Shown: one piece after another, positions 15,887 to 25,757 of the stretch
How positions within the stretch are numbered: the stretch's first letter is position 1
How the letters are laid out: each line of letters begins with the position of its first letter
Assembly: GCF_000878135.1 (NCBI RefSeq)
Contig: NZ_JXQZ01000032.1
Span: 186,001-250,000, forward strand
DNA length: 64,000 nucleotides
Direction: 5' to 3'
DNA from: Frigoribacterium sp. MEB024
GTDB taxonomy: Bacteria > Actinomycetota > Actinomycetes > Actinomycetales > Microbacteriaceae
Notes under the pieces: generated by a model
The model's database searches: none
What the model saw: only the letters and a program-made list of their open reading frames with translations
What the model was told of the DNA's origin: nothing
Translations under genes and position numbers: made by a program

Positions 15887-16816
15887 TCATCGGATCGCCC
15901 CGAGAACGTCGAAGACGTAGACGTAGGCGGAGCCGCCGCTCTCGGCAGACGCCGGAAGCACGATCATGACCTGCGAACCGACCTGCTGCCCCACCAGGGC
16001 CGAGCGGATGTCGTCCGGGATCTGCTCGTCGCCGAGGTCGACCGGCGTGGCCGAGCCGCCGTTCGTCCAGGTCGAACCCGCGACGGTGGCCGGCTGGCTC
16101 CAGGTGACGGCCGTGAACTGCACCACGGCCGTGTCGTCGGCGGTCAACGTCGTGCCGTGGCCCTTGCGGACGAGGTGCACGACCTCGTCGGTCGGAGCGT
16201 CGCCCGCCGGGATCGTGATGCCGGGTGCTCCGTCGGGGGCGGTGACGACGGCGGGCAGACCGTTCGCGCCGAGCTGGAGGGCACCGTCGGCCTTGGCGAG
16301 GAATGCGCGTTTGACGTCGACCACCGCGACGTAGGCCGCGTCGGGGTCGTCGTTCGGGGTCGTCGCGGCACCGTTGATCGATGCGGAGAGGTCGCTCGCC
16401 TTGACGGCGACGGCGACGCGCGAGCCCACCGTCGAGCACTCGAGCGCGTCGACCAGCGGGGCGAGCGTCTGGCCGCCGACGGTCAAGGGGACGTTCGTGG
16501 AGCCGTCGTAACCGCTGTCCTCGAGCTCTTGCCCCGTGGAGCCGTCGAAGAGGGTGTAGTCGATGACGACCGGGGTGCCGTCGACGAGTCGCTGGCCGTC
16601 GCCCTGGATGAGCGTCGACACCTCGGTCTTCTTGGTCACGATGGGGGTCGGCACGTCGACGTCGGGCTTCGTGCCGAAGTCACCGGTCGCCGTGACGACC
16701 GAGGCGGCGTCGCCCGTGGCAGGGCAGCCGGTCGAGCCGGGGCCGGCCGTGGTCGAGCAGGCCGTCATCGAGGCGAGCAGGCCGACCGTCACGACGAGGG
16801 CGGGGATGGTGCGCAC
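15887..16816 (-). CDS. FKBP-type peptidyl-prolyl isomerase lipoprotein with two FKBP-like domains
   Basis: Secreted, lipid-anchored prolyl isomerase of 309 residues. The signal peptide ends in the lipobox SMTAC (Cys20). Two FKBP-like domains follow: about 80-145 (VVIDYTLFDGSTGQELED to SRVAVAV) and about 212-300 (VVQFTAVTWSQP, WTNGGSATPVDLG, IPDDIRSALVGQQVGSQVMIVLP). The first is more divergent. The GTG start is used, and a TAAGCT box lies about 70 bases upstream (16892-16887). In most actinobacteria the gene next to it on this side is pafA of the pupylation system; here trmI follows directly. Confidence 0.9.
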   Translation of the reverse strand: MRTIPALVVTVGLLASMTACSTTAGPGSTGCPATGDAASVVTATGDFGTKPDVDVPTPIVTKKTEVSTLIQGDGQRLVDGTPVVIDYTLFDGSTGQELEDSGYDGSTNVPLTVGGQTLAPLVDALECSTVGSRVAVAVKASDLSASINGAATTPNDDPDAAYVAVVDVKRAFLAKADGALQLGANGLPAVVTAPDGAPGITIPAGDAPTDEVVHLVRKGHGTTLTADDTAVVQFTAVTWSQPATVAGSTWTNGGSATPVDLGDEQIPDDIRSALVGQQVGSQVMIVLPASAESGGSAYVYVFDVLGAIR

Positions 16817-16921
16817 GGGGACTCATTTCGTGGAGGTGACCGGGGGTCGAGTGGGGCTTCCGGTCGGGTCGTTCGGATGCGGGGACAGCTTAGCGGGGGC
16901 GATCAGGGCCCTCGATGACGC

Positions 16922-18719
<1,798 letters not shown>

Positions 18720-18761
18720 GGCGGACGAGTCTACCGGGCGTGACCGGCGTGGCCTCCCGGC

Positions 18762-18772
18762 CCGCGCCTCCT
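18762..18772 (-). repeat. Dispersed 11-mer copy between the HAD and PAC2 genes
   Basis: Exact copy on the minus strand in the 121-base divergent intergenic region, 17 bases left of a TATCGT -10 candidate (18789-18794) for the PAC2 gene. Confidence 0.85.
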
Positions 18773-18840
18773 GGTGGCGGTCACGGTCTATCGTGGAGGG
18801 TCAAGCGCCGGACGCCCTTCCGGCACGGTGAGGACTCAGG

Positions 18841-19752
18841 TTGACGAACACGTCGGATTTCGCTGCGGGACGCCTGCTGGTGGTTGCCTTCGAGGGCTGG
18901 AACGACGCCGGCGAGGCCGCCAGCGGCGTCGCGCGCAGCCTGGTCGAGACGCTCTCGCTCGAACCGGTGGCCGAGCTCGACGGCGAGCGGTACATCGACT
19001 ACCAGTTCAACCGTCCGCAGGTGGGGCTCGACGACGACGGGGTGCGCACCCTCGTGTGGCCCCGCATCCAGCTGCACGCGGCCGCCGACGCCGTGACGGT
19101 CCTTCCCCGCGACCCGGCGTCGCCGGCCACCGAGGTGCTCGTGCTGCTCGGCGCCGAACCGTCGCGCAGCTGGCGGGGCTTCGCCGCCGAGATCGTCGAC
19201 CTGATCGACGTGCACGACGTCACGGGCGTGGTGTTCCTCGGGGCCATGCTCGCCGACGTCCCCCACACGCGCCCCATCTCGGTCTTCGTCAGCAGCGAGA
19301 ACGAGGCCGTCCGCGACGAGTACTCCCTCGAACGCAGCACCTACGAGGGACCGGTGGGCATCCTGTCGGTCCTCGCCGACGCCGTCGAGGCCGCCGGCGT
19401 GCCGACCCTCTCGATCTGGGCCTCGGTGCCGCACTACGTCCACAACGCCCCGTCGCCCAAGGCGACGCTCGCCCTCATCGAGAAGCTCGACGAACTCTCG
19501 GGCGTGGCGATCCCCCGAGGCGAGCTCGACGCGGAGTCGACGGCCTGGGAGTCCGGCATCGACGCCCTCGCGGCCGACGACGAGGACATGGCCGGCTACA
19601 TCGAACAGCTCGAGCAGGCCCGCGACACGGTGGACAGCCCCGAGGCCAGCGGGGAGGCCATCGCGCAGGAGTTCGAACGGTACCTCCGGCGGCGCGACGG
19701 CAAGGGCGGGGACGGCCGACCGGACGACCCGAGGTATCCCCCGGTCCCCTGA
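18841..19752 (+). CDS. PAC2-family protein
   Basis: Member of the PAC2 (proteasome-assembly-chaperone-like) family, widespread in actinobacteria and of unknown function there. It has 303 residues. Family marks are LLVVAFEGWNDAGEAASG (12-29), a conserved YQFNRPQV, EVLVLLGAEPSRSW and GAMLADVPHTRP, with a helical C-terminal part carrying acidic residues. The TTG start at 18841 is the first in-frame start that gives the conserved N-terminus. It is divergent from the HAD gene and convergent with the response regulator. Its retention despite the missing proteasome cassette argues that it does not simply serve a local proteasome. Confidence 0.88.
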   Translation: MTNTSDFAAGRLLVVAFEGWNDAGEAASGVARSLVETLSLEPVAELDGERYIDYQFNRPQVGLDDDGVRTLVWPRIQLHAAADAVTVLPRDPASPATEVLVLLGAEPSRSWRGFAAEIVDLIDVHDVTGVVFLGAMLADVPHTRPISVFVSSENEAVRDEYSLERSTYEGPVGILSVLADAVEAAGVPTLSIWASVPHYVHNAPSPKATLALIEKLDELSGVAIPRGELDAESTAWESGIDALAADDEDMAGYIEQLEQARDTVDSPEASGEAIAQEFERYLRRRDGKGGDGRPDDPRYPPVP

Positions 19753-19765
19753 GCCACCCTGCCGT

Positions 19766-19784
19766 GGCCCCGTCGGACGGGGCC
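19766..19784. terminator. Hairpin between convergent PAC2 and response-regulator genes
   Basis: GGCCCCG-TCGGA-CGGGGCC, a 7-bp perfect stem in the 57-base convergent gap. No T-run follows, so it is a weak terminator candidate. Confidence 0.5.
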
Positions 19785-19809
19785 CGGCGTCCTGGCTCGA
19801 CGACCCGGC

Positions 19810-20505
19810 TCAGGTGGTGGGTCCGCCCGGGACGGCCACGCCGTTCTCGTAGGCGAACACCACGGCCGCCGTCCGGTCACGGAGGCCGAGCTTGCCGAGC
19901 ACGTTCGAGACGTGCGTCTTGACCGTCGCCTCGCCGAGGAACAACCGTCGGGCGATCTCGGCGTTCGAGGCCCCGGATGCCAGCCTGTCGAGGACCTCGC
20001 GTTCGCGTTCGGTGAGCGTCGCCAGGGCCGGACTGGGGACGACGACCCGCGCCGTCGCCGGGTCGCCCACGGCGCGTTCGACGACGGCACGGGTGAGCTG
20101 GGGCGAGAGCAGGGCGTCCCCGCGGTGCACGACGGCGATCGCCTCGATGAGGTCCTCGGGCGTGGCCGTCTTGAGCAGGAAGCCGCTCGCCCCCGCCTGG
20201 AGGGCCCGGAAGACGTAGTCGTCCCGGCCGAAGGTCGTGAGGACGAGGACCGCCGGGCCGCCCTCGGGAGACTGCGCGAGGATGCGGCGCGTGGCCTCGA
20301 GCCCGTCGAGGACGGGCATCTCGATGTCCATCACGACGACGTCGGGGCGGAGTCGCCGGACGAGGTCGACGGCCTCGAGCCCGTCGCAGGCCTCACCCAC
20401 GACGCGGACGTCGGGCGCGGTGTCGAGGATGATGCGGAAACCCGTGCGGACGAGGTCCTGGTCGTCGACGAGCAGGACGGTGACGGGATCGGTCGTGTCG
20501 GTCAT
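19810..20505 (-). CDS. LuxR/NarL-family response regulator
   Basis: DNA-binding response regulator of a two-component system, 231 residues. The receiver domain (9-125) has the acidic pair DD14-15, phosphorylation site D60 (VVVMDIEMPV), Thr in VLTTFG and Lys in LLKTATPEDL. The LuxR helix-turn-helix (about 160-225) reads LTEREREVLDRLASGASN, then AEIARRLFLGEATVKTHVS. The ATG overlaps the kinase stop by four bases (ATGA). The partner is the histidine kinase just upstream. The palindrome at 21890-21903 is a candidate self-binding site. Confidence 0.94.
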   Translation of the reverse strand: MTDTTDPVTVLLVDDQDLVRTGFRIILDTAPDVRVVGEACDGLEAVDLVRRLRPDVVVMDIEMPVLDGLEATRRILAQSPEGGPAVLVLTTFGRDDYVFRALQAGASGFLLKTATPEDLIEAIAVVHRGDALLSPQLTRAVVERAVGDPATARVVVPSPALATLTEREREVLDRLASGASNAEIARRLFLGEATVKTHVSNVLGKLGLRDRTAAVVFAYENGVAVPGGPTT

Positions 20506-21854
20506 GGTCTCTCGGAGGGGTCGGTGGCGACGTGGTCGCGGGGGCGGGCGTCGGCGCAGGCGCCCACGGGCAGGACGGCGTGCACCCGGTAGCCCCCGCG
20601 CGGTCGGGGGCCGAGGTGCAACTCGCCCCCGTGGAGGTCGACCCGTTCGCGCATGCCCCGCTGGCCCAGTCCGGCGCCGGACGTGGCCGTGCCCTGCGGC
20701 GGGGTCGCCCCGGGGTAGGGCGTGGGGCCGGGACGGCCGTCGTCGACGACCTCGACCTCGACGGTGCGGTCGCCGTAGCGCAGGTGCACCTCGGCGAGCG
20801 AGGCGTTGCCGTGCTTGAGGGTGTTGGTGAGCGCCTCTTGGGTGATGCGGTAGAGGGTGACGCCGATGCTCTCGGGGACGTCGTGGGCGTCACCGTGCAC
20901 CGAGAACCGGACCTCGAGACCGAGGGCGCGCGTGTCGGCCATGAGTTCGGGCAGGGCACCGAGGCCCGAGGGGGCGGACCCGGTCTCGCCGTCGCGCGAC
21001 CGCAGCACGGACAACAGGCGGTCGAGCTCGTCGATGGTCGTGCGCGCCGTGCCCTCGACGGCCGAGAGGGCGCCTCGTGCGATCTCGGGCCGGTCGAGGG
21101 TCCGTCGGGCCGCGCCGGCCTGGATGCCGATGACCGCGACGTGGTGGGCGACCACGTCGTGCAACTCGCGGGCGAGGCGCGTGCGCTCCTCGTTGATGGC
21201 CCGGTCGGCGACGAGCTCGTGCGCCGCCCGCAGTTCGACCCCCGTGCGTTCGAGGGCGTGCAGCCTGGTGGCCGACACCCGGGCCGCTCGACCGAAGGCG
21301 ATGGCCGTCACGAGGACGATGCCGTTCGAGACGAGCGTGTAGGCGATCGTGGCGAGGGTCACGGGGTCGGCGGCCTCGGCGTCGGACACGTAGACCGAGC
21401 GCAGCCACACCCCGAGCCAGACGAACATGACCGCGGTCACGACGACGCTGACGACGAGCGCGCGGGCGCGCCGGGCGGCCCAGGCGTTCGCGGTGAAGAT
21501 GGCCACGAACTCGACGATCGACGGCGTCAGCGTGTCGGGATAGCCCCTCAGCTGGGCGGCCAGGAACACGCCCGACACGACGACGAGGACGGCCACGGGC
21601 CGTTGCCGGCGGAAGGCGAGCGGCGCACAGAGGCCCACGAGCCACAGCACGCTCTCGACGATCGACGGCGAGCCCGCCCCGTCGGCGTCCGCGACGATGA
21701 CGGCACTGAGCCAGAGCGTGGCGAGGCCGAGAACGGCGGTGAGAGCGGCGATCCAGAGGTCGACGCGCGTGTCGCGTCGGGTGAGTGGGCGGCGGGCGTC
21801 GCTCGACGTCGCGGCCGGAGCCGGGGCGTTGATCGACGTTTCCACGCCGACCAT
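20502..21854 (-). CDS. Sensor histidine kinase (HisKA_3 type)
   Basis: Membrane histidine kinase of 450 residues. Five or six membrane helices occupy about 30-185, with short loops, so the stimulus is probably sensed in or at the membrane. The HisKA_3 dimerisation domain carries RLARELHDVVAHHVAVIG, with the phosphorylated His in ELHD. The ATP-binding domain shows ITQEALTNTLKHGN, VVDDGRPG and GLGQRGMRERV. It overlaps the response regulator by four bases. The ATG at 21854 has no clear Shine-Dalgarno sequence; an in-frame GTG at 21845 is an alternative. The signal is unknown. Confidence 0.92.
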   Translation of the reverse strand: MVGVETSINAPAPAATSSDARRPLTRRDTRVDLWIAALTAVLGLATLWLSAVIVADADGAGSPSIVESVLWLVGLCAPLAFRRQRPVAVLVVVSGVFLAAQLRGYPDTLTPSIVEFVAIFTANAWAARRARALVVSVVVTAVMFVWLGVWLRSVYVSDAEAADPVTLATIAYTLVSNGIVLVTAIAFGRAARVSATRLHALERTGVELRAAHELVADRAINEERTRLARELHDVVAHHVAVIGIQAGAARRTLDRPEIARGALSAVEGTARTTIDELDRLLSVLRSRDGETGSAPSGLGALPELMADTRALGLEVRFSVHGDAHDVPESIGVTLYRITQEALTNTLKHGNASLAEVHLRYGDRTVEVEVVDDGRPGPTPYPGATPPQGTATSGAGLGQRGMRERVDLHGGELHLGPRPRGGYRVHAVLPVGACADARPRDHVATDPSERP

Positions 21855-21858
21855 CGTA

Positions 21859-21919
21859 GGGCAGACGCTCGTGCTGAATGAGGAACACTCATGCATATGC
21901 ATGGAGAACAGGGCAGACG
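21859..21919 (-). promoter_or_regulatory. Palindrome flanked by direct repeats upstream of the two-component system
   Basis: CATGCATATGCATG (21890-21903) is a perfect 14-bp palindrome, strikingly AT-rich for this genome. It is flanked by two identical GGGCAGACG copies (21859-21867 and 21911-21919) 52 bases apart. It lies 36-50 bases before the kinase start. Such symmetry suits a dimeric regulator, possibly the response regulator itself. Confidence 0.5.
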
Positions 21920-21976
21920 ACCCGTTTCTCGTGGGCCGTCCTGGGGCCTGTCGGCGTCTGCGTCCTCCCGGCGGGC

Positions 21977-23239
21977 TCAGGCGCGCAGGTCGATGCCCAA
22001 CAACGCCTGGACGGCGTCGACGTCGACCTCGGACGGGGCGGTTCCCCGAGACACCACGGCGTCGACGGCGTCGAGGGCCGACGGCGTGTCGAGGTCGTCT
22101 GCGAGGGAGGAGCGCAGGCCGACGACCAAGGGGGTGGGAGCCGTGGCCGCCACCGCGCCTCCGTCGCTCGTGGCCGCCCAGGCGACCCAGCGGCCGAGGC
22201 GCTGCTCGGCGGCGGCGAGCTCGGCGTCGAACCACTCCCAGTCGGCGCGGTAGTGGTGCGCCAGGAGGGCGAGTCGGACCGCGCGCGGGTCGTGGCCCGC
22301 AGCGACGAGTTCGCTGACCTTGACGAGGTTGCCGAGCGACTTGCTCATCTTCTCGCCCTGGTAGCCGACCATCCCGGTGTGCGTGTGGTGGACGGCGTAG
22401 GGGCGGCCGGTGAGGGCCGTGCCGTGCGCCGTGCTCATCTCGTGGTGCGGGAACACCAGGTCGCTGCCGCCCCCGTTGACGGTGATCGGGACGTCGAGGT
22501 GCTGCTGGGCGATCACCGTGCACTCGATGTGCCAGCCCGGACGGCCGGCCCCCAGCGTGGTCGGCCAGGACGGCTCGTCGTCTCGGGCCGCTCGCCAGAG
22601 CAGCGGATCGAGCGGGTCGCGCTTTCCGGGGCGGTCGGGGTCGCCACCGCGTTCGGCGAAGAACCGGGCCATCGTGTCGGCGTCGTAGCGGCTCTCGAGG
22701 CCCAGGTGCCAGTCGGTGTCGCGTTCGGCGGCCCGGACGTCGAAGTACAGGTCGTCGCCGGCGCTCGAGGCGTCGGTCGGCACGGGGTACGCGAGACCCC
22801 GGTCGAGGAGGCGCGCCACGGCGTCGGCGACGTCGGTCACCACCTCGGTCACGGCGACGTAGTGCGTCGGCGGCACGACGGCCAGGTGCTGCATGTCGCT
22901 GCGGAACAGGTCGGTCTGGCCGTCGGCGAGTTCGCGCCAGTCGACGCCGGTGGCCGTCGCCCGCTCGAGCAGCGGGTCGTCGACGTCGGTCGTGTTCTGG
23001 GCGTAGACCACCTCGACCCCGGCGTCGCGCCAGACGCGCAGCAGGGTGTCGAACGCCAGGTAGGTCGACGCGTGGCCCAGGTGGGTGGCGTCGTAGGGCG
23101 TGATGCCGCACACGTACAGGCCGGCCGACGAACCGTCGACCTCGGTCGGGTGCACCGTGCCGGTCGACGTGTCGTGGAGTGCCGGGAGGTCGCCGAGACC
23201 GGGGAGGCGCGGGACGACGGGTTCTGCCCAGGACCTCAT
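21977..23239 (-). CDS. mshC: Cysteine:1-D-myo-inosityl 2-amino-2-deoxy-alpha-D-glucopyranoside ligase
   Basis: Joins cysteine to GlcN-inositol in mycothiol synthesis. It has 420 residues and resembles cysteinyl-tRNA synthetase without the tRNA-binding end. Motifs: zinc Cys in GLYVCGITPYD, HIGH-like THLGHAST, QNTTDVDDPLLERA, WHIECTVIAQQHL and KMSKS in GEKMSKSLGN. The length and the Thr in GITPYD fit MshC rather than CysS. Its ATG overlaps the uppP stop by four bases. Mycothiol dependence fits the SigR-like promoter seen on rbpA. Confidence 0.94.
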   Translation of the reverse strand: MRSWAEPVVPRLPGLGDLPALHDTSTGTVHPTEVDGSSAGLYVCGITPYDATHLGHASTYLAFDTLLRVWRDAGVEVVYAQNTTDVDDPLLERATATGVDWRELADGQTDLFRSDMQHLAVVPPTHYVAVTEVVTDVADAVARLLDRGLAYPVPTDASSAGDDLYFDVRAAERDTDWHLGLESRYDADTMARFFAERGGDPDRPGKRDPLDPLLWRAARDDEPSWPTTLGAGRPGWHIECTVIAQQHLDVPITVNGGGSDLVFPHHEMSTAHGTALTGRPYAVHHTHTGMVGYQGEKMSKSLGNLVKVSELVAAGHDPRAVRLALLAHHYRADWEWFDAELAAAEQRLGRWVAWAATSDGGAVAATAPTPLVVGLRSSLADDLDTPSALDAVDAVVSRGTAPSEVDVDAVQALLGIDLRA

Positions 23240-24078
23240 GCGACCACCACGCCCGTGCCGAGCAGGACGAGCAGGACGACGCCGAGCACGATGCGGTAGG
23301 CCACGAACGGGGCGAAGCTGCGGCGCGAGATGTAGTTCATGAAGAACGCGATGACGACGAAGCCGACGACGAAGGCGACGACCGTGGCGGCCAGGGTCTC
23401 GCCCAGCGAGTAGGGTCCGGGGTCGCTGAAGCTCTGCACGAGTTCGTAGAGACCGCTGCCGAAGACGGCCGGCACCGCCAGCAGGAACGAGAACCTCGCG
23501 GCGGCCGGCCGCGTGTAGCCGAGGGCGAGCGCCGTGGTCGTGGTGGCACCCGACCGCGAGACGCCGGGGAAGAGCGCCAGCACCTGGGCGACGCCGACGG
23601 CGATGCCGTGGCCGTAACGCATGTCCTCGAAGCGCTCGGTCTTCTTGCCGAGTCGGTCGGCCAGGCCGAGCAGCACGCCGAACACGATCAGGACGATCGC
23701 CACGATCCAGAGCGACCGGAACACCGTGCGGATGTACTCCTGCGCGACGTATCCGACGAGCACGATCGGGACGGTGCCGATGATCACGAGCCAGCCCATG
23801 CGGACGTCGGGGTCGGTGCGCGGGATCTTGCCGGTCATGCCGGCGAACCAGCGCGAGACGATGCGGGTGATGTCACGCCAGAAGTAGATGACGACCGCCA
23901 GTTCGGTGCCGAGCTGCGTGATGGCGGTGAAGGTGGCGCCCGGGTCGAACTCGGCCGCCGCTCCGGGATCGCTGAAGAACAGGCCGACGAGCCGCAGGTG
24001 GGCGCTCGACGAGACGGGGAGGAACTCCGTGAGGCCCTGGACGAGGCCGAGCAGGAGTGCCTGGAGGAGATGCTCCAC
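23236..24078 (-). CDS. uppP: Undecaprenyl-diphosphatase
   Basis: Recycles the lipid carrier by converting undecaprenyl diphosphate to the monophosphate for cell-wall and glycan synthesis; also linked to bacitracin resistance. It has 280 residues with eight membrane helices. Motifs: QGLTEFLPVSSSAHL (Glu18, His27) and PGVSRSGATTTTAL. The GTG at 24078 is chosen because GAAGGG lies eight bases upstream and the protein then begins MEHLLQALLLG as in the family. It overlaps mshC by four bases and follows the M20 peptidase by 28 bases. Confidence 0.95.
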   Translation of the reverse strand: MEHLLQALLLGLVQGLTEFLPVSSSAHLRLVGLFFSDPGAAAEFDPGATFTAITQLGTELAVVIYFWRDITRIVSRWFAGMTGKIPRTDPDVRMGWLVIIGTVPIVLVGYVAQEYIRTVFRSLWIVAIVLIVFGVLLGLADRLGKKTERFEDMRYGHGIAVGVAQVLALFPGVSRSGATTTTALALGYTRPAAARFSFLLAVPAVFGSGLYELVQSFSDPGPYSLGETLAATVVAFVVGFVVIAFFMNYISRRSFAPFVAYRIVLGVVLLVLLGTGVVVA

Positions 24079-24106
24079 GCGGGTGACCCTTCTGGTGCGG
24101 GGGTTG

Positions 24107-25435
24107 CTAGTACGTCGACAACAAGTCCCGCAGGACGCGACTGCCAAAGGATAGTGCGTCGAGCGGCACCCGTTCGTCGACGCCGTGGAACATGGCCGGG
24201 AAGTCCATGCCCTCGTCGAGCCGGAGCGGGGCGAAGCCGTAGCCGGCGATGCCGAGGAGGCTGAGGGCCTTGTTGTCGGTGCCGCCCGAGAGCAGGTACG
24301 GCAGGACGGGTGCCCCCGGGTCGTGGCGGTCGAGTGTGGCGGTGATCGCGTCGACCAGTGGGCCCGAGAAAGGCGTCTCGAGCCCGATGTCGGTGTGCAT
24401 CGTCTCGATCTCGACGTCGTCGCCGATCAGCGCCTGTACCTCGGCGAGCACGGCCTGTTCCTGCCCCGGCATGCATCGGATGTCGACCAGGGCCTCGGCC
24501 GTGTCGGGCACGACGTTGTGCTTGTAGCCCGCCGTCAGCATCGTGGGGTTGGTCGTCGTCCGCAGCGACCCGCGGATGAAGCCCTTGGCCGTGCCGGTGC
24601 GCAGGACCAGTTCGTCGGGGGCGACCTCGTGCACGTCGACGTCGAGGATGCGGGCCACCTCGCCCAGCAGGGCGGTCGTCGTGTCGGTCAGCACGATCGG
24701 CCACTGCTGGCGGCCGAGGACGGCCACGGCCTCGGCCAGGCGCGTCACGGCGTTCGCCTCGATCATCTGGGAGCCGTGGCCAGCGGTGCCCCGTGCCCGG
24801 AGCTTGACCCAGATCAGGGCCTTCTCGCCCGTCTGCAGCAGGTACGAGCGGCGTCCGTCGATGAACGTCGAGTAACCGCCGACCTCGCTGATCGCCTCGG
24901 TGGCGCCGTCGAACAACCCGGGGTGCTCCTTGACGAGGAAGTGCGAGCCGAGGACTCCCCCGGCCTCCTCGTCGGCGAGGAACCCCAGCACCAGGTCGCG
25001 GGCCGGTCGTTCCCCCGCCCGCAGGATGTCGCCGACGGCCGTCAACATCATGGCGTCCATGTTCTTCATGTCGACGGCCCCGCGCCCCCAGAGCATGCCG
25101 TCCTGCACGACCCCGCCGAACGGATCGACCGACCAGTTCGCCGGGTCTGCCGGCACGACGTCGAGGTGGCCGTGCACCACCAGGCCGGGCTTCGCCGGCT
25201 CTGCTCCCTCGACCCGGGCGATCACGCTGACCCGGCCGGGTTCGGACTCGAACAGCTGCGGCTCGAGGCCGAGGTCGCGGAGGGCCGCCTCGACGTACTC
25301 GGCCGCGTCGGCTTCTCCGTTCGACCGCCCACCGCCGTAGTTCGACGTGTCGAACCGGATGAGGTCGCGGGCGATGCGGGCCGTCTCGTCGAGCTCGGGC
25401 TCGGTCGGGCCGGTGCTCGTGGGGGTCGTCGTCAT
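24107..25435 (-). CDS. M20-family metallopeptidase (dipeptidase/deacylase-like)
   Basis: Zinc amidohydrolase or peptidase of 442 residues, cytoplasmic. Metal-site motifs: VVHGHLDVVPAD (His and Asp), GRGAVDMKN (bridging Asp), FLADEEAGG (catalytic and metal Glu pair) and AMFHGVDERV (last His). A dimerisation lid is inserted at about 185-300. The substrate is unknown. The ATG at 25435 is preceded by TAGCGT (25448-25443) at seven bases, so it is probably leaderless and is the promoter-proximal gene of M20-uppP-mshC. Confidence 0.9.
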   Translation of the reverse strand: MTTTPTSTGPTEPELDETARIARDLIRFDTSNYGGGRSNGEADAAEYVEAALRDLGLEPQLFESEPGRVSVIARVEGAEPAKPGLVVHGHLDVVPADPANWSVDPFGGVVQDGMLWGRGAVDMKNMDAMMLTAVGDILRAGERPARDLVLGFLADEEAGGVLGSHFLVKEHPGLFDGATEAISEVGGYSTFIDGRRSYLLQTGEKALIWVKLRARGTAGHGSQMIEANAVTRLAEAVAVLGRQQWPIVLTDTTTALLGEVARILDVDVHEVAPDELVLRTGTAKGFIRGSLRTTTNPTMLTAGYKHNVVPDTAEALVDIRCMPGQEQAVLAEVQALIGDDVEIETMHTDIGLETPFSGPLVDAITATLDRHDPGAPVLPYLLSGGTDNKALSLLGIAGYGFAPLRLDEGMDFPAMFHGVDERVPLDALSFGSRVLRDLLSTY

Positions 25436-25544
25436 GCGCCCCACGCTACCTGCCGCGCCCCTCACGCCGACGGACGTGGCGGTGGTCACGAGGGCCCTCC
25501 GAGCCGTGCTAATCTTTCGTGTCGGCTTCGGTCGGCACCATCCA

Positions 25545-25629
25545 GTCCGGGTGGCGGAAATGGCAGACGCGCTAGCTTGAGGTGCTAGTGCCCGTATAGG
25601 GCGTGGGGGTTCAAGTCCCCCCTCGGACA
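25545..25629 (+). tRNA. tRNA-Leu (anticodon GAG)
   Basis: An 85-base class-II tRNA with a long variable arm. The acceptor stem GTCCGGG pairs with CTCGGAC, with one G-T pair. The anticodon stem CTAGC/GCTAG encloses the loop TTGAGGT, anticodon GAG at 25579-25581, and the T-arm is GGGGGTTCAAGTCCCCC. CCA is not encoded. It reads CUC and CUU codons. The gene stands alone, followed by a series of hairpins. Confidence 0.95.
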
Positions 25630-25639
25630 CTCGAAACAT

Positions 25640-25696
25640 CCTCTTCCGAGAGGCGTTTCACCAGATCTGTGTTGAGACAGATGCTTGTTCGCAAGC
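25640..25696 (+). ncRNA. Three tandem hairpins after tRNA-Leu (candidate structured RNA)
   Basis: Three perfect small hairpins follow each other: CCTCT-TCCG-AGAGG (25640-25653), ATCTGT-GTTGAG-ACAGAT (25665-25682) and GCTTG-TTCG-CAAGC (25683-25696). They lead into the terminator hairpin at 25700-25733. The third has a TTCG tetraloop. They may be a processed 3' trailer of the tRNA transcript or an independent small RNA. No protein frame fits. Confidence 0.45.
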
Positions 25697-25699
25697 GAC

Positions 25700-25733
25700 G
25701 GAAGGCCCGCACACCCCGGTGTGCGGGCCTTCC
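25700..25733. terminator. Strong bidirectional terminator between tRNA-Leu and the ferritin-like gene
   Basis: A perfect 15-bp stem GGAAGGCCCGCACAC / GTGTGCGGGCCTTCC around the loop CCCG. It sits between convergent genes. Confidence 0.9.
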
Positions 25734-25757
25734 TTGGTTCCCGGCCTTCGTCGGTCG

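Noticed and set aside
16817-16921. Possible hidden pup gene between trmI and FKBP
   Set aside because: Only 105 bases are free, Pup needs about 190, and no GGQ/GGE-ending frame is seen on either strand.
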